A stretch of DNA of 30,097 bases, taken from a virus. Shown here piece by piece: positions 14,382 through 22,309 of this stretch. The stretch is from IMG/VR virus record IMGVR_UViG_3300042549_001727, positions 1 to 30,097 of that record. One strand, written 5' to 3'. Position numbers and translations under genes: made by a program. The notes under the pieces are model-generated. The model was not told where the DNA came from and made no database searches. It saw nothing but the letters and a program-made list of their open reading frames with translations. Each line of letters starts with the position of its first letter. Within the stretch, counting starts at the first letter, position 1.

Positions 14382-14687
14382 TTAGCTAACCGCAGCGTAC
14401 TGCCACTTAGAACCGTCCGAGTAGAAGATCTTGCCGACGCCCGTAGCGTTCGTCGTCAGACCAATCGAACCTTTGACCGCAGCGGTCGTGGTCGAGTTGG
14501 CCGTGATCGCCGTGTCGACAAAGTAGATACCCGCGCCGTTCGGGAACAGGATGGTCGTGCCGCCAACGAGCTTGGCGGCAGCCGTGTTACCGTCCGTGAA
14601 CAGGTAGCTGGCCGAACCGTTCGGAATCGCGCCGGTCGGGCCGTACGAGTCGAGCGGGTAAGAGGCATTCGAGGTAGAAGTCGTCAT
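14382..14687 (-). CDS. Head-associated protein, paralogue A (decoration/head-fibre candidate)
   Basis: A 101-aa protein sharing its C-terminal 45 residues with its downstream neighbour (AITANSTTTAAVKGSI ... GKIFYSDGSKWQYAAV). The N-terminal half (LDSYGPTGAIPNG) is different, so the pair may share an anchoring or trimerising end while exposing different parts. A strong AGGAGAAA ribosome site precedes the ATG, fitting an abundant virion protein. It follows the coat gene after a stable hairpin. Assignment as decoration or head fibre rests on position and composition. Confidence 0.77.
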   Translation of the reverse strand: MTTSTSNASYPLDSYGPTGAIPNGSASYLFTDGNTAAAKLVGGTTILFPNGAGIYFVDTAITANSTTTAAVKGSIGLTTNATGVGKIFYSDGSKWQYAAVS

Positions 14688-14711
14688 AAGAATTTCTCCT
14701 TAGTTGAAGAA

Positions 14712-14731
14712 GATGGGGCCGGAGCCCCATC
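14712..14731 (-). terminator. Hairpin with UCCG tetraloop after the coat gene
   Basis: On the minus strand GATGGGGC-TCCG-GCCCCATC gives an 8-bp stem with a UNCG-class loop, then a TCTTC tail. It starts 3 nt after the coat stop. It could act as an attenuator or protect the coat message from 3' decay. Confidence 0.55.
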
Positions 14732-14734
14732 CAA

Positions 14735-15931
14735 TTAACCCCACAGACGGACAGCCATCTGCGGACGGATGACCGAGTAGCCATACAGCACGTCGATACG
14801 GCACGGCAGGCGGTCGTTATTGATGTCGTACTGGCGCACGACGCGCAGGCTGATACCATTGTGAACCTGACGCGAAGCCATGTCGACGCCCTGCGGCATA
14901 AGCAGGTCGGCGGTGGCGAACGTGATGGCGTCACGATGATAGATCAAGTTCTGCGGATACTGCGTCGAAGCAGCGCCGAGGAACGTGACACCCGCCGAAG
15001 CGACCGGCAGAGCGTCGACCGTGGCGAGAGCCTGCGAAGCCGAATACATCGCCGGGACAGTGACCGTAGCGGTGGTCGACGCGGTAACGTCAGCCAGAGC
15101 AACGAACTGATACAGCGAGCCGGTCGACTCACGGGTCTGCGGATTGACGGCGTAAACGCCAGCAATCGTGAACACGTCGCCAGCCTTGATCGTCGTGGAG
15201 CCAAGACCCGTCAGCACGATGCTGGTCGAACCTTCGGTCGTGACCGAGGTGCTGACCGTCACGGTGCCAGCGCGCGAGCCGGTCGTGAACTGCTTGATCG
15301 ACTGCGACATATTCAGCTCGTCATAGCCGAGAATGCCTTCACCGAACATGCCGTTCTTGAACTGCTTGCTGATGGCCGAAACCGGGTTGAACAGGCCCTT
15401 CATGCCTTCGATCAGCGCGGCGTTCGCAGCCGGGTTGACCGTCGCATAACGCGGGGCCATGACAGCGGCGTTCTCGTTGAGCTTCTGCTGCGCCTGCAAC
15501 AGAACCAGCGAGGTCGCCGGGGTCGTGCCGGGCGTGCCGACCGAGTTGCCGATGTATTTGAACGAGTTCGCAACGTCGGCGTCGATGGAGGACGCGAGCT
15601 GCGAAATACGCGGCTTCAGCACACGTTCCGCAAAGTCGTCCAACTGCATCGTCAGTTCGGCGGTCGTGAAGTTCACGCCGATGTGCTTCTGCGACGAAAC
15701 GGTCAGGGTCGTGTACTGTTCGTTGTCGTCCTGCACCTGAAGCGCAGCGCCGTCCGTGACCAAAGCGCGGTCGGGCAGGCGGATACGCAGGGTCGAGCCG
15801 ATCTTAGCGCCTTCGACGGCAAAGCTGTCGTCATACTGGCGGTTAACGGTGCGCGTCAGGACAAGATTATTCTCAAGGATCTCAAGAGCCTTGCGAGTAA
15901 TCATGTCAATCGTAAGAATTGAATTAGACAT
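14735..15931 (-). CDS. Major capsid protein, P22 coat-like
   Basis: The 398-aa protein matches the P22 coat family: N-terminal helix (TIDMITRKALEILENNLVL), then TVNRQYDDSFAVEGAKIGST, IRLPDR, and the HIGVNFTTAELTMQLDDFAERVLKP stretch typical of this HK97-fold branch. A Thr/Ser/Val-rich insert at about 225-300 is where P22 coat carries its I-domain. The C-terminus (DVLYGYSVIRPQMAVRLWG) is as expected. It forms the icosahedral shell with the scaffold encoded just upstream. Strong codon bias toward GC-rich codons and a post-gene hairpin suit high expression. Confidence 0.93.
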   Translation of the reverse strand: MSNSILTIDMITRKALEILENNLVLTRTVNRQYDDSFAVEGAKIGSTLRIRLPDRALVTDGAALQVQDDNEQYTTLTVSSQKHIGVNFTTAELTMQLDDFAERVLKPRISQLASSIDADVANSFKYIGNSVGTPGTTPATSLVLLQAQQKLNENAAVMAPRYATVNPAANAALIEGMKGLFNPVSAISKQFKNGMFGEGILGYDELNMSQSIKQFTTGSRAGTVTVSTSVTTEGSTSIVLTGLGSTTIKAGDVFTIAGVYAVNPQTRESTGSLYQFVALADVTASTTATVTVPAMYSASQALATVDALPVASAGVTFLGAASTQYPQNLIYHRDAITFATADLLMPQGVDMASRQVHNGISLRVVRQYDINNDRLPCRIDVLYGYSVIRPQMAVRLWG

Positions 15932-15934
15932 ACC

Positions 15935-16714
15935 TTATCTCCGATTCTGCGCTTCCCATTTCTTGATCTGACGCTGCCGTTCCGCTTCAATCCAATCCGA
16001 TGTTGACATAGACTTTAATGATCTAGGATCAGTCGTGTCATAACGCGGGCCTGAGTTTGACCGGGTAGCCGTGACAGGAGCAAGAGGGGCGGGCGCGGTT
16101 GAGGTTTTCTTAACCGGCGGATTCGAAGTCAAATTGACCTCGATTTTTCCGATCTCTTTTGCCTGCAAGACTGGCGACAGACGGGAGATCCGGCTGGCTT
16201 CTTTTGGATTGGAACCGAGGTAATAGATTACTTCGGGGCCAATATCGGAAGCCTGAATAGCCTGGGCCATAACGTCCGTGACAGGGAGGTTGGGGTTATA
16301 CGCGACTTGTTCAAAGTCCTCGTATCGGTCCCTAGCCTCTTCTTCACGGTCCTTATAGGACTCCAAAAGAGCCGCTTGCTGGGCTGCGGCCTCGCGCTGA
16401 GCTAGAAGTTCCCGAGCCTTCTGCTCCGCTAACGCTTCCGCGTATTGCTGAGCTGACTCGAAATCATCCGGCGCAGGTGGAGGTGCGGCGGGCTGTCTAG
16501 CCTGCTGCTCCGCAAGCCGTTGGGCCTGCTCTCTTTCCCATTTGCGCTGTTCTCTTGCAAGGCGCTTGCTTACAATCGCGTCCAGCTCTTCTTGAGAGAA
16601 CGATTTTGTAGGCTGCTGTTCCTCCGGCGTCGTCTCAACAGATTCCGGTGCTGCCGTGGCTTCCGGTTCCGGCGCGGGGCTGATCTCCGCTACAGCCTGT
16701 TCTTCGTCGCTCAC
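15935..16714 (-). CDS. Scaffolding protein
   Basis: A 259-aa highly charged protein: Glu/Pro-rich N-terminus, a long helical Gln/Ala/Arg-rich middle (KRLAREQRKWEREQAQRLAE), and a basic helical C-terminus (WIEAERQRQIKKWEAQNRR). A basic C-terminal helix is what P22-type scaffolds use to bind coat protein. It begins with GTG at 16714, supported by AAGGAG 6 nt upstream. It lies directly before the coat gene, with only 3 bp between them. No protease motif is visible, so it may be released intact as in P22. Confidence 0.88.
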   Translation of the reverse strand: MSDEEQAVAEISPAPEPEATAAPESVETTPEEQQPTKSFSQEELDAIVSKRLAREQRKWEREQAQRLAEQQARQPAAPPPAPDDFESAQQYAEALAEQKARELLAQREAAAQQAALLESYKDREEEARDRYEDFEQVAYNPNLPVTDVMAQAIQASDIGPEVIYYLGSNPKEASRISRLSPVLQAKEIGKIEVNLTSNPPVKKTSTAPAPLAPVTATRSNSGPRYDTTDPRSLKSMSTSDWIEAERQRQIKKWEAQNRR

Positions 16715-16761
16715 GCGGCTCTCCTTACCCTAGCTGTCCGGCTAGTCGGTAACGAACATTA

Positions 16762-17136
16762 TTACTCTTTAGGCGTTTGATCGTCAACTAAGTCCCACGC
16801 CTGTGTTGACTCATTCCATACATACGGTTTGCCATCCGTAGGCATAGGGGTAGGTGCATACCAATTTGTATCTGGGCCTAAGAGCCAAGATAAATAGGGT
16901 TTAGGCGCTATAAAAGCATCCAGATCTTTGTCGTAAGTATAACCTATGCCCGCATATCGGGCGCGCATATTGCCGTTATAGCTGGTTTGAACCCAGTTGC
17001 CGCCAAACAGACGCTGGCAAAAAGCAACGCCGATGCTTTCTACTTCTGTGCCGTCGGGCGTCGAGGTGTCTTTGTTTCCGACAACAATCACTCGTAAAAC
17101 GACGTTGTTTGCGTCTAACTCTGCGAAATGAGCCAC
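16762..17136 (-). CDS. Small protein of a family common in aquatic phages
   Basis: The 124-aa protein begins AHFAELDANNVVLRVIVV and contains WVQTSYNGNMRARYAGIGY and a LDAFIAPKPYLSW stretch. I recognise this pattern from short proteins widespread in cyanophages and other aquatic phages, usually unnamed and encoded among structural genes. The start is GTG at 17136 with GGAG 7 nt upstream. Function is not known. A virion or tail-associated role would fit its place between tail and head genes. Confidence 0.75.
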   Translation of the reverse strand: MAHFAELDANNVVLRVIVVGNKDTSTPDGTEVESIGVAFCQRLFGGNWVQTSYNGNMRARYAGIGYTYDKDLDAFIAPKPYLSWLLGPDTNWYAPTPMPTDGKPYVWNESTQAWDLVDDQTPKE

Positions 17137-17137
17137 C

Positions 17138-17728
17138 TTATTTCTCCAACTTTAACGCGGTTAATTCGTTCTCGTCGCCAATTACGCCAATTGGAAACGT
17201 ATTGAAAGCCAAACTGATCCGCGTGTCTTCGCCCTCTACAGGCTGAACCATATGGGTTAGCGAGGAAGGAAATAACACAAGATCGCCAGTGCCGACAGGA
17301 TACCACCAACTCTCCGAATTGTATGCGTTCCATTCGGCAGGCGGAAATTTGATTTGCTGATAGCCGTCGCGATAGAAATAAATTCTATCGCTATCCTTAT
17401 GGGCGTTTACATAATAACACCCTGAGATCAGTGAGTTAGGATGTGCGTGTTTGTGATGAAATTGCCCTGGCTTTGTCCAGTTTAGCCAAGACTGCGTAAT
17501 CTTTAGATGCGCGTCGTTCTTAGGACAGAAGGTTGCCATGAAATATTCATGCAACGATTTTTCGATAAACTGACGAAGATTTAATAGTTTTTTCTGCTTT
17601 AGCAGATACTTATCTTCGCTACTTGTGTTGCCGTCATTTGGCCGTTGCGGCTGACCGGCGAGGAAATCTGTATCTACTTCGCCATCATATCTAAAAAACC
17701 CGATTGGAATCGGAAAAAGATTTTCCAT
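17138..17728 (-). CDS. 2OG-Fe(II) oxygenase-like protein
   Basis: A 196-aa protein of the putative 2OG-Fe(II) oxygenase type found in aquatic phages. It has FHHKHAHPNSLISGCYYVN (90-108) containing candidate iron ligands H94/H96, then GDLVLFPSSLTHMVQPV with H159, and R170 positioned to bind 2-oxoglutarate. It would hydroxylate a protein, nucleic acid or small molecule; the substrate cannot be read from sequence. I start at ATG 17728, just after the upstream stop; a GTG at 17734 is possible. Placement inside the late operon hints at modification of a virion component or late host metabolism. Confidence 0.83.
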   Translation of the reverse strand: MENLFPIPIGFFRYDGEVDTDFLAGQPQRPNDGNTSSEDKYLLKQKKLLNLRQFIEKSLHEYFMATFCPKNDAHLKITQSWLNWTKPGQFHHKHAHPNSLISGCYYVNAHKDSDRIYFYRDGYQQIKFPPAEWNAYNSESWWYPVGTGDLVLFPSSLTHMVQPVEGEDTRISLAFNTFPIGVIGDENELTALKLEK

Positions 17729-17730
17729 TA

Positions 17731-17982
17731 TCACGCGAGAGCTTTCTCTAGTTCGGCTTCCTTAACGTTCATTTCTTCTAATTGCGCTGCGGTATAGATC
17801 GTATTGATACTGTCCTCAAACGCTTTGATTTTATCAATAGTTTCGTAAACTTCTTCCATTGTCGGGCAAGGGCGTTCATCTTCCCAACGTGTGAATTTTC
17901 GACCATCACATTCCCATTTTGCTTCTGGGCGAAGAAGATACATAGCTGTGTTAATGCCGTAAAGTTTGTAGACTTTTTTCAT
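17731..17982 (-). CDS. Small protein of unknown function (aquatic phage type)
   Basis: An 83-aa protein starting KKVYKLYGINTAMYLLRPEAKWECDG and continuing with RPCPTMEEVYETIDKIKAFEDSI. This pattern recurs in small unnamed proteins of aquatic phages, often near the 2OG oxygenase. The N-terminal half appears beta-rich, the C-terminal half helical. Its ATG overlaps the stop of the glycine-rich gene (TGATG), and its own stop overlaps the possible GTG start of the oxygenase, so the three genes are coupled. Confidence 0.72.
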   Translation of the reverse strand: MKKVYKLYGINTAMYLLRPEAKWECDGRKFTRWEDERPCPTMEEVYETIDKIKAFEDSINTIYTAAQLEEMNVKEAELEKALA

Positions 17983-19547
17983 CAGTTAAACTTTATGATT
18001 ACAATGCCAGAGCCACCGTTGCCACCAATGTTGCCAGGGTTGTTTGACCCGCCGCCACCGCCGCCACCTGTATTAGTAGTTCCGGCTGTGCCATTACCCA
18101 CCGCAGGAGTTGCGCCATTGCCACCCCCACCAGCGCCGCCAGGAGCAGCCGTAGCGCCTTGAGCCGTTCCGCCACCACCCCCGCCACCTGCATAAGTGAC
18201 AGATGAACCAGAAATAGATGACGCTGTTCCAGCTCCACCAGAACCCGACGTGCCGCTGCCAGTTCCCCCAGCGGCTGACGCGCCGCCGCCGCCGCCTGTT
18301 GCGTAAGGCGCAGCCGCTTGAGAATTGCCGCCGCTATTACCTTGCGATGGCGTTGTAGCGGGCGTATTACCCGCGCCGCCAAGGTTTGTGACTGCGCCTA
18401 CTGACGAAGCACCGCCGCCAGAACCGCCAGCGTTCGCGTTAGTGCCATTGATAGACGCACCGCCGCCTGTAGATGTAACCGTCGTAAATGGCGCGGTGCC
18501 GGAAAGTGAACTATTTGTTCCATTAGTTCCAGAACTACCGCCTGTTCCGCCGCCACCTATAGTAGCTGTAAGTTTATTACCTGCGGTTACTGAAATACTA
18601 GTGCCAGTTCTAAATCCCCCAGCCCCGCCCGCGCCCGCGCCGTTTGGACTACCAGCGCCGCCGCCGCCGCCAGCAACAACGAGATAATCAACTGACGTGC
18701 AGCCAGTTGGAACTGTTACTGTAGCTGTAGAGTTGAATGTGACTGATGTGCCTGAGTTAATTGTGTAGGAAAGAATGACGATGCCAGAACCGCCGGTTGC
18801 CGCTGCGGTATTATTAGTGCCGCCGCCGCCACCACCGCCGGTGTTTGTTGCACCTGCTGTTCCGGCAGAAGAACTAATAACGCCTCCATTTCCTCCTGTG
18901 CTTGAACCGCCAGTGCCCCCAGGAGAACCGTTTGTTGCGCCGCCGCCACCGCCAGCATAAGGATTGCCAGAATATGTAGCGCCTGCACCACCATTTCCGC
19001 CGCCACTTGATCCGCTAGGTGGTGATACCCCTACTCCTGTTGCTCCACCTCCGCCAGCTCCCGGAAAAGACGGCCCACCTGCGCCTGTGCCGCCATTATT
19101 ACCTTGTGATGGCGTTGTGGCAGGTGTGTTCCCTGCGCCGCCTGCTGTGGAGTTACCACCGCCGCCGCCAGATCCCCCCGCTGCGCCTGCAACGCCGCCT
19201 TGACCGCCACCGCCGCCGCCGCCAGTAGAAGTGATAGAACTGAATACGGAGTTAGATCCGTTACCCCCAAGCGAACTAGGGGCTGGTCCGGTGGCCGCCG
19301 CGCCGCCGCCGCCGACAGTAACCAAATATTGAGTGCCTGCCGTCACAGATAAACCTGTGCCAGTTCGATAACCTCCGGCACCCCCGCCACCACCGTTATC
19401 CTTGCCGCCACCCCCACCGCCAGCAACAACAAGATAATCAACAGTAGTCACACCTGTAGGCGCGACCCAAGAGCCAGAAGCAAGAAAATTTTCTATAATT
19501 GTATATCGCGTGCCGCCAGCGAACAGCATTGCCATAATGCCGGACAT
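17982..19547 (-). CDS. Glycine-rich tail adhesin-like protein, two-domain repeat
   Basis: A 521-aa protein that is mostly Gly, Ser, Thr, Ala and Asn. Two similar halves each start with a VDYLVVAGGGGG unit, followed by AGG(Y/F)RTGT, SVTAG, a long glycine-block region (GGGGG/GGTG/GGAG runs), and close with GGSGIVI. Such glycine-rich domains occur in phage tail-tip adhesins, where glycine runs pack as polyglycine-II helices (T-even gp38 is the studied case). The start is ATG 19547, overlapping the tail-fibre stop as TAATG; a longer upstream frame is spurious. It probably caps the preceding fibre and binds host receptors. Confidence 0.8.
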   Translation of the reverse strand: MSGIMAMLFAGGTRYTIIENFLASGSWVAPTGVTTVDYLVVAGGGGGGKDNGGGGGAGGYRTGTGLSVTAGTQYLVTVGGGGAAATGPAPSSLGGNGSNSVFSSITSTGGGGGGGQGGVAGAAGGSGGGGGNSTAGGAGNTPATTPSQGNNGGTGAGGPSFPGAGGGGATGVGVSPPSGSSGGGNGGAGATYSGNPYAGGGGGATNGSPGGTGGSSTGGNGGVISSSAGTAGATNTGGGGGGGTNNTAAATGGSGIVILSYTINSGTSVTFNSTATVTVPTGCTSVDYLVVAGGGGGAGSPNGAGAGGAGGFRTGTSISVTAGNKLTATIGGGGTGGSSGTNGTNSSLSGTAPFTTVTSTGGGASINGTNANAGGSGGGASSVGAVTNLGGAGNTPATTPSQGNSGGNSQAAAPYATGGGGGASAAGGTGSGTSGSGGAGTASSISGSSVTYAGGGGGGGTAQGATAAPGGAGGGGNGATPAVGNGTAGTTNTGGGGGGGSNNPGNIGGNGGSGIVIIKFN

Positions 19548-22027
19548 TAGGTTACTCCGCCGCCGGATACGACAAATGTTGGCGTAGCGCCGCCAGTTAC
19601 GCAAAGCAATGTAACAACGCCATATTGAGCGAGTGTTCTATTGCCAGTTGTGGCAGTTCCAGCAAGACGGAAGGTCACGTTTGTGCCTGCCGTTATGGTC
19701 TGGCTAGAACCTGAGTTATTGTAGATCGTGAACACATCGCCAGCGCTGAACACAGAGGCGTTAACCGTCACACCGCCAGTTGTAATGCTGATGTGCTTGC
19801 CAACATCCCCAACAACCGCGACATAAGCTGATGTCTGGCTGTTCTGCGGTATGTTGAGATAGCCAACCGTAAAATCAGCGGCCGGCAAAGTAGCAGTATA
19901 ATTTGTTGCGCCAGAATTAGCCGACGCAATGGCGGTATAGCCCGTCGACGATCCAATTACGCGCGGCGTCGTAAGAGTTGGCGATGTGCCAAAAACAAGT
20001 GCGCCAGATCCGGTTTCGTCAGTAACAGCCGAAGCAAGATTAGCCGACGATGGTGTAGCCAAAAAAGTAGCGACGCCGGAGCCTAGGCCGCTAACGCCGG
20101 TGCTAATAGGTAGCCCAGTCGCATTGGTTAATGTTCCGCTAGAAGGCGTGCCAAGCGCCCCGCCGTTGACGACGACAGCTCCAGACGAACCGACATTAAC
20201 AGCAAGAGCCGTGGCGACATTGGTGCCTAGACCGCTAACGCCAGTGCTGATCGGCAAACCAGTCGCATTGGTAAGCGTTCCGCTAGAAGGAGTGCCGAGA
20301 GCGCCGCCGTTGACGACAACAGATCCGGCAGAACCGACAGCCGTGCCAAGAGCCGTGGCGACATTGGTGCCCAGACCGCTGACGCCAGTGCTGATTGGTA
20401 GGCCAGTCGCATTGGTGAGCGTGCCGCTGGAAGGAGTACCAAGCGCTCCACCATTAACAACGATTGCGCCGGCAGAGCCGACGTTAACGCCAAGCGCGGT
20501 GAGGACGCCCGTGCCTGTCGTCGTGCCGGACAGCGCATTCGTGCCGCTATAATAGGTGATCTGACCTACTGTGCCGGTGTTGATCGTGCCAATCGCAGCA
20601 GCAGCCCATGTCGTGTTGCCGGAACCGTCAGTCTGAAGGAAATAGCCGTTTGTGCCCGCCGATGTCGGCAGCGTCATCGTCCAAGCGGCGCTATTATTGC
20701 CGGAAGCAATCGTAATCGCGTTAGCGCTGGCCGAATTATAGAGCTTGGCAACGCCGCTGGTCGTCGAAGCGACGCCGAGCGACATAGTGGCCGTAGCGCC
20801 GCCGTTCGTGAACGTAAAGGCCGCGTCGCCGCCAAACGCGCCAGCGTTATTAAACTGGATCTGTGTATTAGAGCCGCCAGGCGAACCGCCGCCCCCGCCG
20901 CCGCCAGCCGCCCAAGAGAGCTGACCAAGATTGTCAGTCTGAAGATAATAGCCGTTGACCGGAGCCGCCGCCGGAAATGTCAGCGCATAGCTGGCCGCCG
21001 TGCTGTTAGACGAACGCAGCTTGACCGTGTTAGCGGTCGTATTAGCCAGAATCAGTTCGCCTTGCGCCGACGAAGAGACGCCAACAGTCACATCGTTAGG
21101 GAATGTCGGGTCAGTCGCAAAAACAAGCGAACCAGAGCCTGTTTCGTCCGTAACAGCCGCCGCAAGATTGGCGCTGGAAGGCGTGCCAAGGAACATCGCA
21201 ACGCCGCTACCCAGACCGCTGACGCCGGTGCTGATCGGCAGGCCAGTCGCATTGGTGAGCGTCGCAGCCGAAGGCGTGCCAAGGTTCGGCGTAACGAGCG
21301 TCGGGCTTGTGGCAAACACAAGCGAACCGCTACCCGTTTCGTCAGTGACGGCCGCAGCAAGATTATAGCTAGACGGCGTGGCGAGCCACGTGGCGACGCC
21401 AGCGCCAAGCCCGCTGATGCTGCCGGCCGGATAGCCCGTGCAGTTCGATAGATTACCGCTGGAAGGCGTGCCAAGAACGCCGCCATTAACGACCGGAGCG
21501 CCGGCCGAGCCGATGCTAACGCCGAGCGCCGTTGCGACGCCGGTGCCGAAGCCGCTAATGCCAGTGGCGAGCGGCAGACCCGTAGCGTTTGTCAGCGTAG
21601 CCGCTGATGGCGTGCCAAGGTTAGGTGTAACAAGCGTCGGGCTATCGGCCAGCACGATGCTGCCAGAACCAGTCGATGAATTACCGAGCGCCGTAACCGT
21701 GCCGCTGGTCGGCAGCGTCAGCGCTGTCGTGCCAGTCGCCGTGAATGTCACCGAATGCGCGCCAACAGTCGCAAAAGTCGAGCCGTCAGCCAGCGAGAAC
21801 GTCGCAGCCGTCGCCGGAGCGGTGATCGTGACCTTATTTACAGATCCGTTTAGCTCTAAATTACCGCTTTTATCGACAGTAAAAGAGGCCGTTGTGGCCC
21901 CCGAAACGGTCAAATTAAGCAGTTTGGAAGTCGCGCTAGACCCTGTGTTGGTGACGGCAAGTTTAATGCCGTTCCACGTCGTTGCGGCGTCGTTCCAGCT
22001 ATCAGTAAGATTGTAAATAAAGGCCAT
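19547..22027 (-). CDS. Repeat-rich tail fibre protein
   Basis: An 826-aa Ser/Thr/Gly/Ala-rich beta protein. The N-terminus (YNLTDSWNDAATTWNGIKL) is typical of fibre attachment ends. The body is built of related segments such as LGTPSSGTLTNATGLP and ISTGVSGLGTNVATAL. Three near-identical 48-residue units lie at about 500-645, and older, more diverged ones at about 130-310. Short linkers with DETGSGSLVFATSPTL recur. The C-terminal 100 residues form a different beta domain (YVAVVGDVGKHISITTGGV). It should be a long trimeric fibre for host recognition. It lies next to the glycine-rich protein, upstream of head genes. Confidence 0.85.
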   Translation of the reverse strand: MAFIYNLTDSWNDAATTWNGIKLAVTNTGSSATSKLLNLTVSGATTASFTVDKSGNLELNGSVNKVTITAPATAATFSLADGSTFATVGAHSVTFTATGTTALTLPTSGTVTALGNSSTGSGSIVLADSPTLVTPNLGTPSAATLTNATGLPLATGISGFGTGVATALGVSIGSAGAPVVNGGVLGTPSSGNLSNCTGYPAGSISGLGAGVATWLATPSSYNLAAAVTDETGSGSLVFATSPTLVTPNLGTPSAATLTNATGLPISTGVSGLGSGVAMFLGTPSSANLAAAVTDETGSGSLVFATDPTFPNDVTVGVSSSAQGELILANTTANTVKLRSSNSTAASYALTFPAAAPVNGYYLQTDNLGQLSWAAGGGGGGGSPGGSNTQIQFNNAGAFGGDAAFTFTNGGATATMSLGVASTTSGVAKLYNSASANAITIASGNNSAAWTMTLPTSAGTNGYFLQTDGSGNTTWAAAAIGTINTGTVGQITYYSGTNALSGTTTGTGVLTALGVNVGSAGAIVVNGGALGTPSSGTLTNATGLPISTGVSGLGTNVATALGTAVGSAGSVVVNGGALGTPSSGTLTNATGLPISTGVSGLGTNVATALAVNVGSSGAVVVNGGALGTPSSGTLTNATGLPISTGVSGLGSGVATFLATPSSANLASAVTDETGSGALVFGTSPTLTTPRVIGSSTGYTAIASANSGATNYTATLPAADFTVGYLNIPQNSQTSAYVAVVGDVGKHISITTGGVTVNASVFSAGDVFTIYNNSGSSQTITAGTNVTFRLAGTATTGNRTLAQYGVVTLLCVTGGATPTFVVSGGGVT
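20091..20500 (-). repeat. 144-bp tandem repeats in the tail-fibre gene
   Basis: The same segment starts at about 20091, 20235 and 20379, an exact 144-bp (48-codon) spacing, with most differences at synonymous positions. The last unit decays in its final 25 bp. The spacing keeps the reading frame, so unit number can change without breaking the fibre. Confidence 0.8.
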
Positions 22028-22032
22028 TTAGA

Positions 22033-22302
22033 TCACTCGAAAAAGACGGTGACTTTCGGACTTGTGCCGCCAAGGACGACATATAGACCTTTATTCAGAC
22101 TGATTCCTTCAGCCGTAAAGATGTAGTTGCCGGGCGTCGCCGCCGTGAACTGCGCCAGAACGAGAGGATCTGAGGTCGACGCCGCAGGAGAGTCATAAAC
22201 CGCGACTGTGACAGAGGTGCCGCTAGAGGCAAAAATGCCCTTCAGCTTGGCCAGACCGACCTTAAGCTGAGTAGATGCTTCGATTTCCTGATAATATGCC
22301 AT
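22033..22302 (-). CDS. Small beta-type virion protein
   Basis: An 89-aa protein, probably all beta (VTVAVYDSPAAS, YIFTAEGISLNKGLYVVLGG). It has the look of a small jelly-roll or fibre-adaptor domain. I do not recognise a family. It lies between the Dps-like gene and the long tail fibre, only 5 bp from the fibre gene, and is a likely partner or base of that fibre. Start ATG at 22302. Confidence 0.7.
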   Translation of the reverse strand: MAYYQEIEASTQLKVGLAKLKGIFASSGTSVTVAVYDSPAASTSDPLVLAQFTAATPGNYIFTAEGISLNKGLYVVLGGTSPKVTVFFE

Positions 22303-22309
22303 TTTTGCC

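Noticed and set aside
14861-15922. 353-codon open frame on the plus strand inside the coat gene
   Set aside because: It is an antisense shadow: Arg/Gly/Asp-rich composition, no family pattern, and it exists because the GC-biased coat gene avoids stops in that frame.
16715-16761. Short inverted CTAGC/GCTAG between the scaffold gene and its upstream neighbour
   Set aside because: Only 5 bp of stem and no T-run; too weak to call a terminator.
18325-19203. Proline-rich plus-strand frames opposite the glycine-rich gene
   Set aside because: They are the complement of glycine codons read as proline, not real proline-rich proteins.
19547-19604. Upstream extension of the glycine-rich protein (Arg-rich 19 residues)
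   Set aside because: It overlaps the fibre 3' end in another frame and reads as Arg-rich; the TAATG start at 19547 is the natural one.
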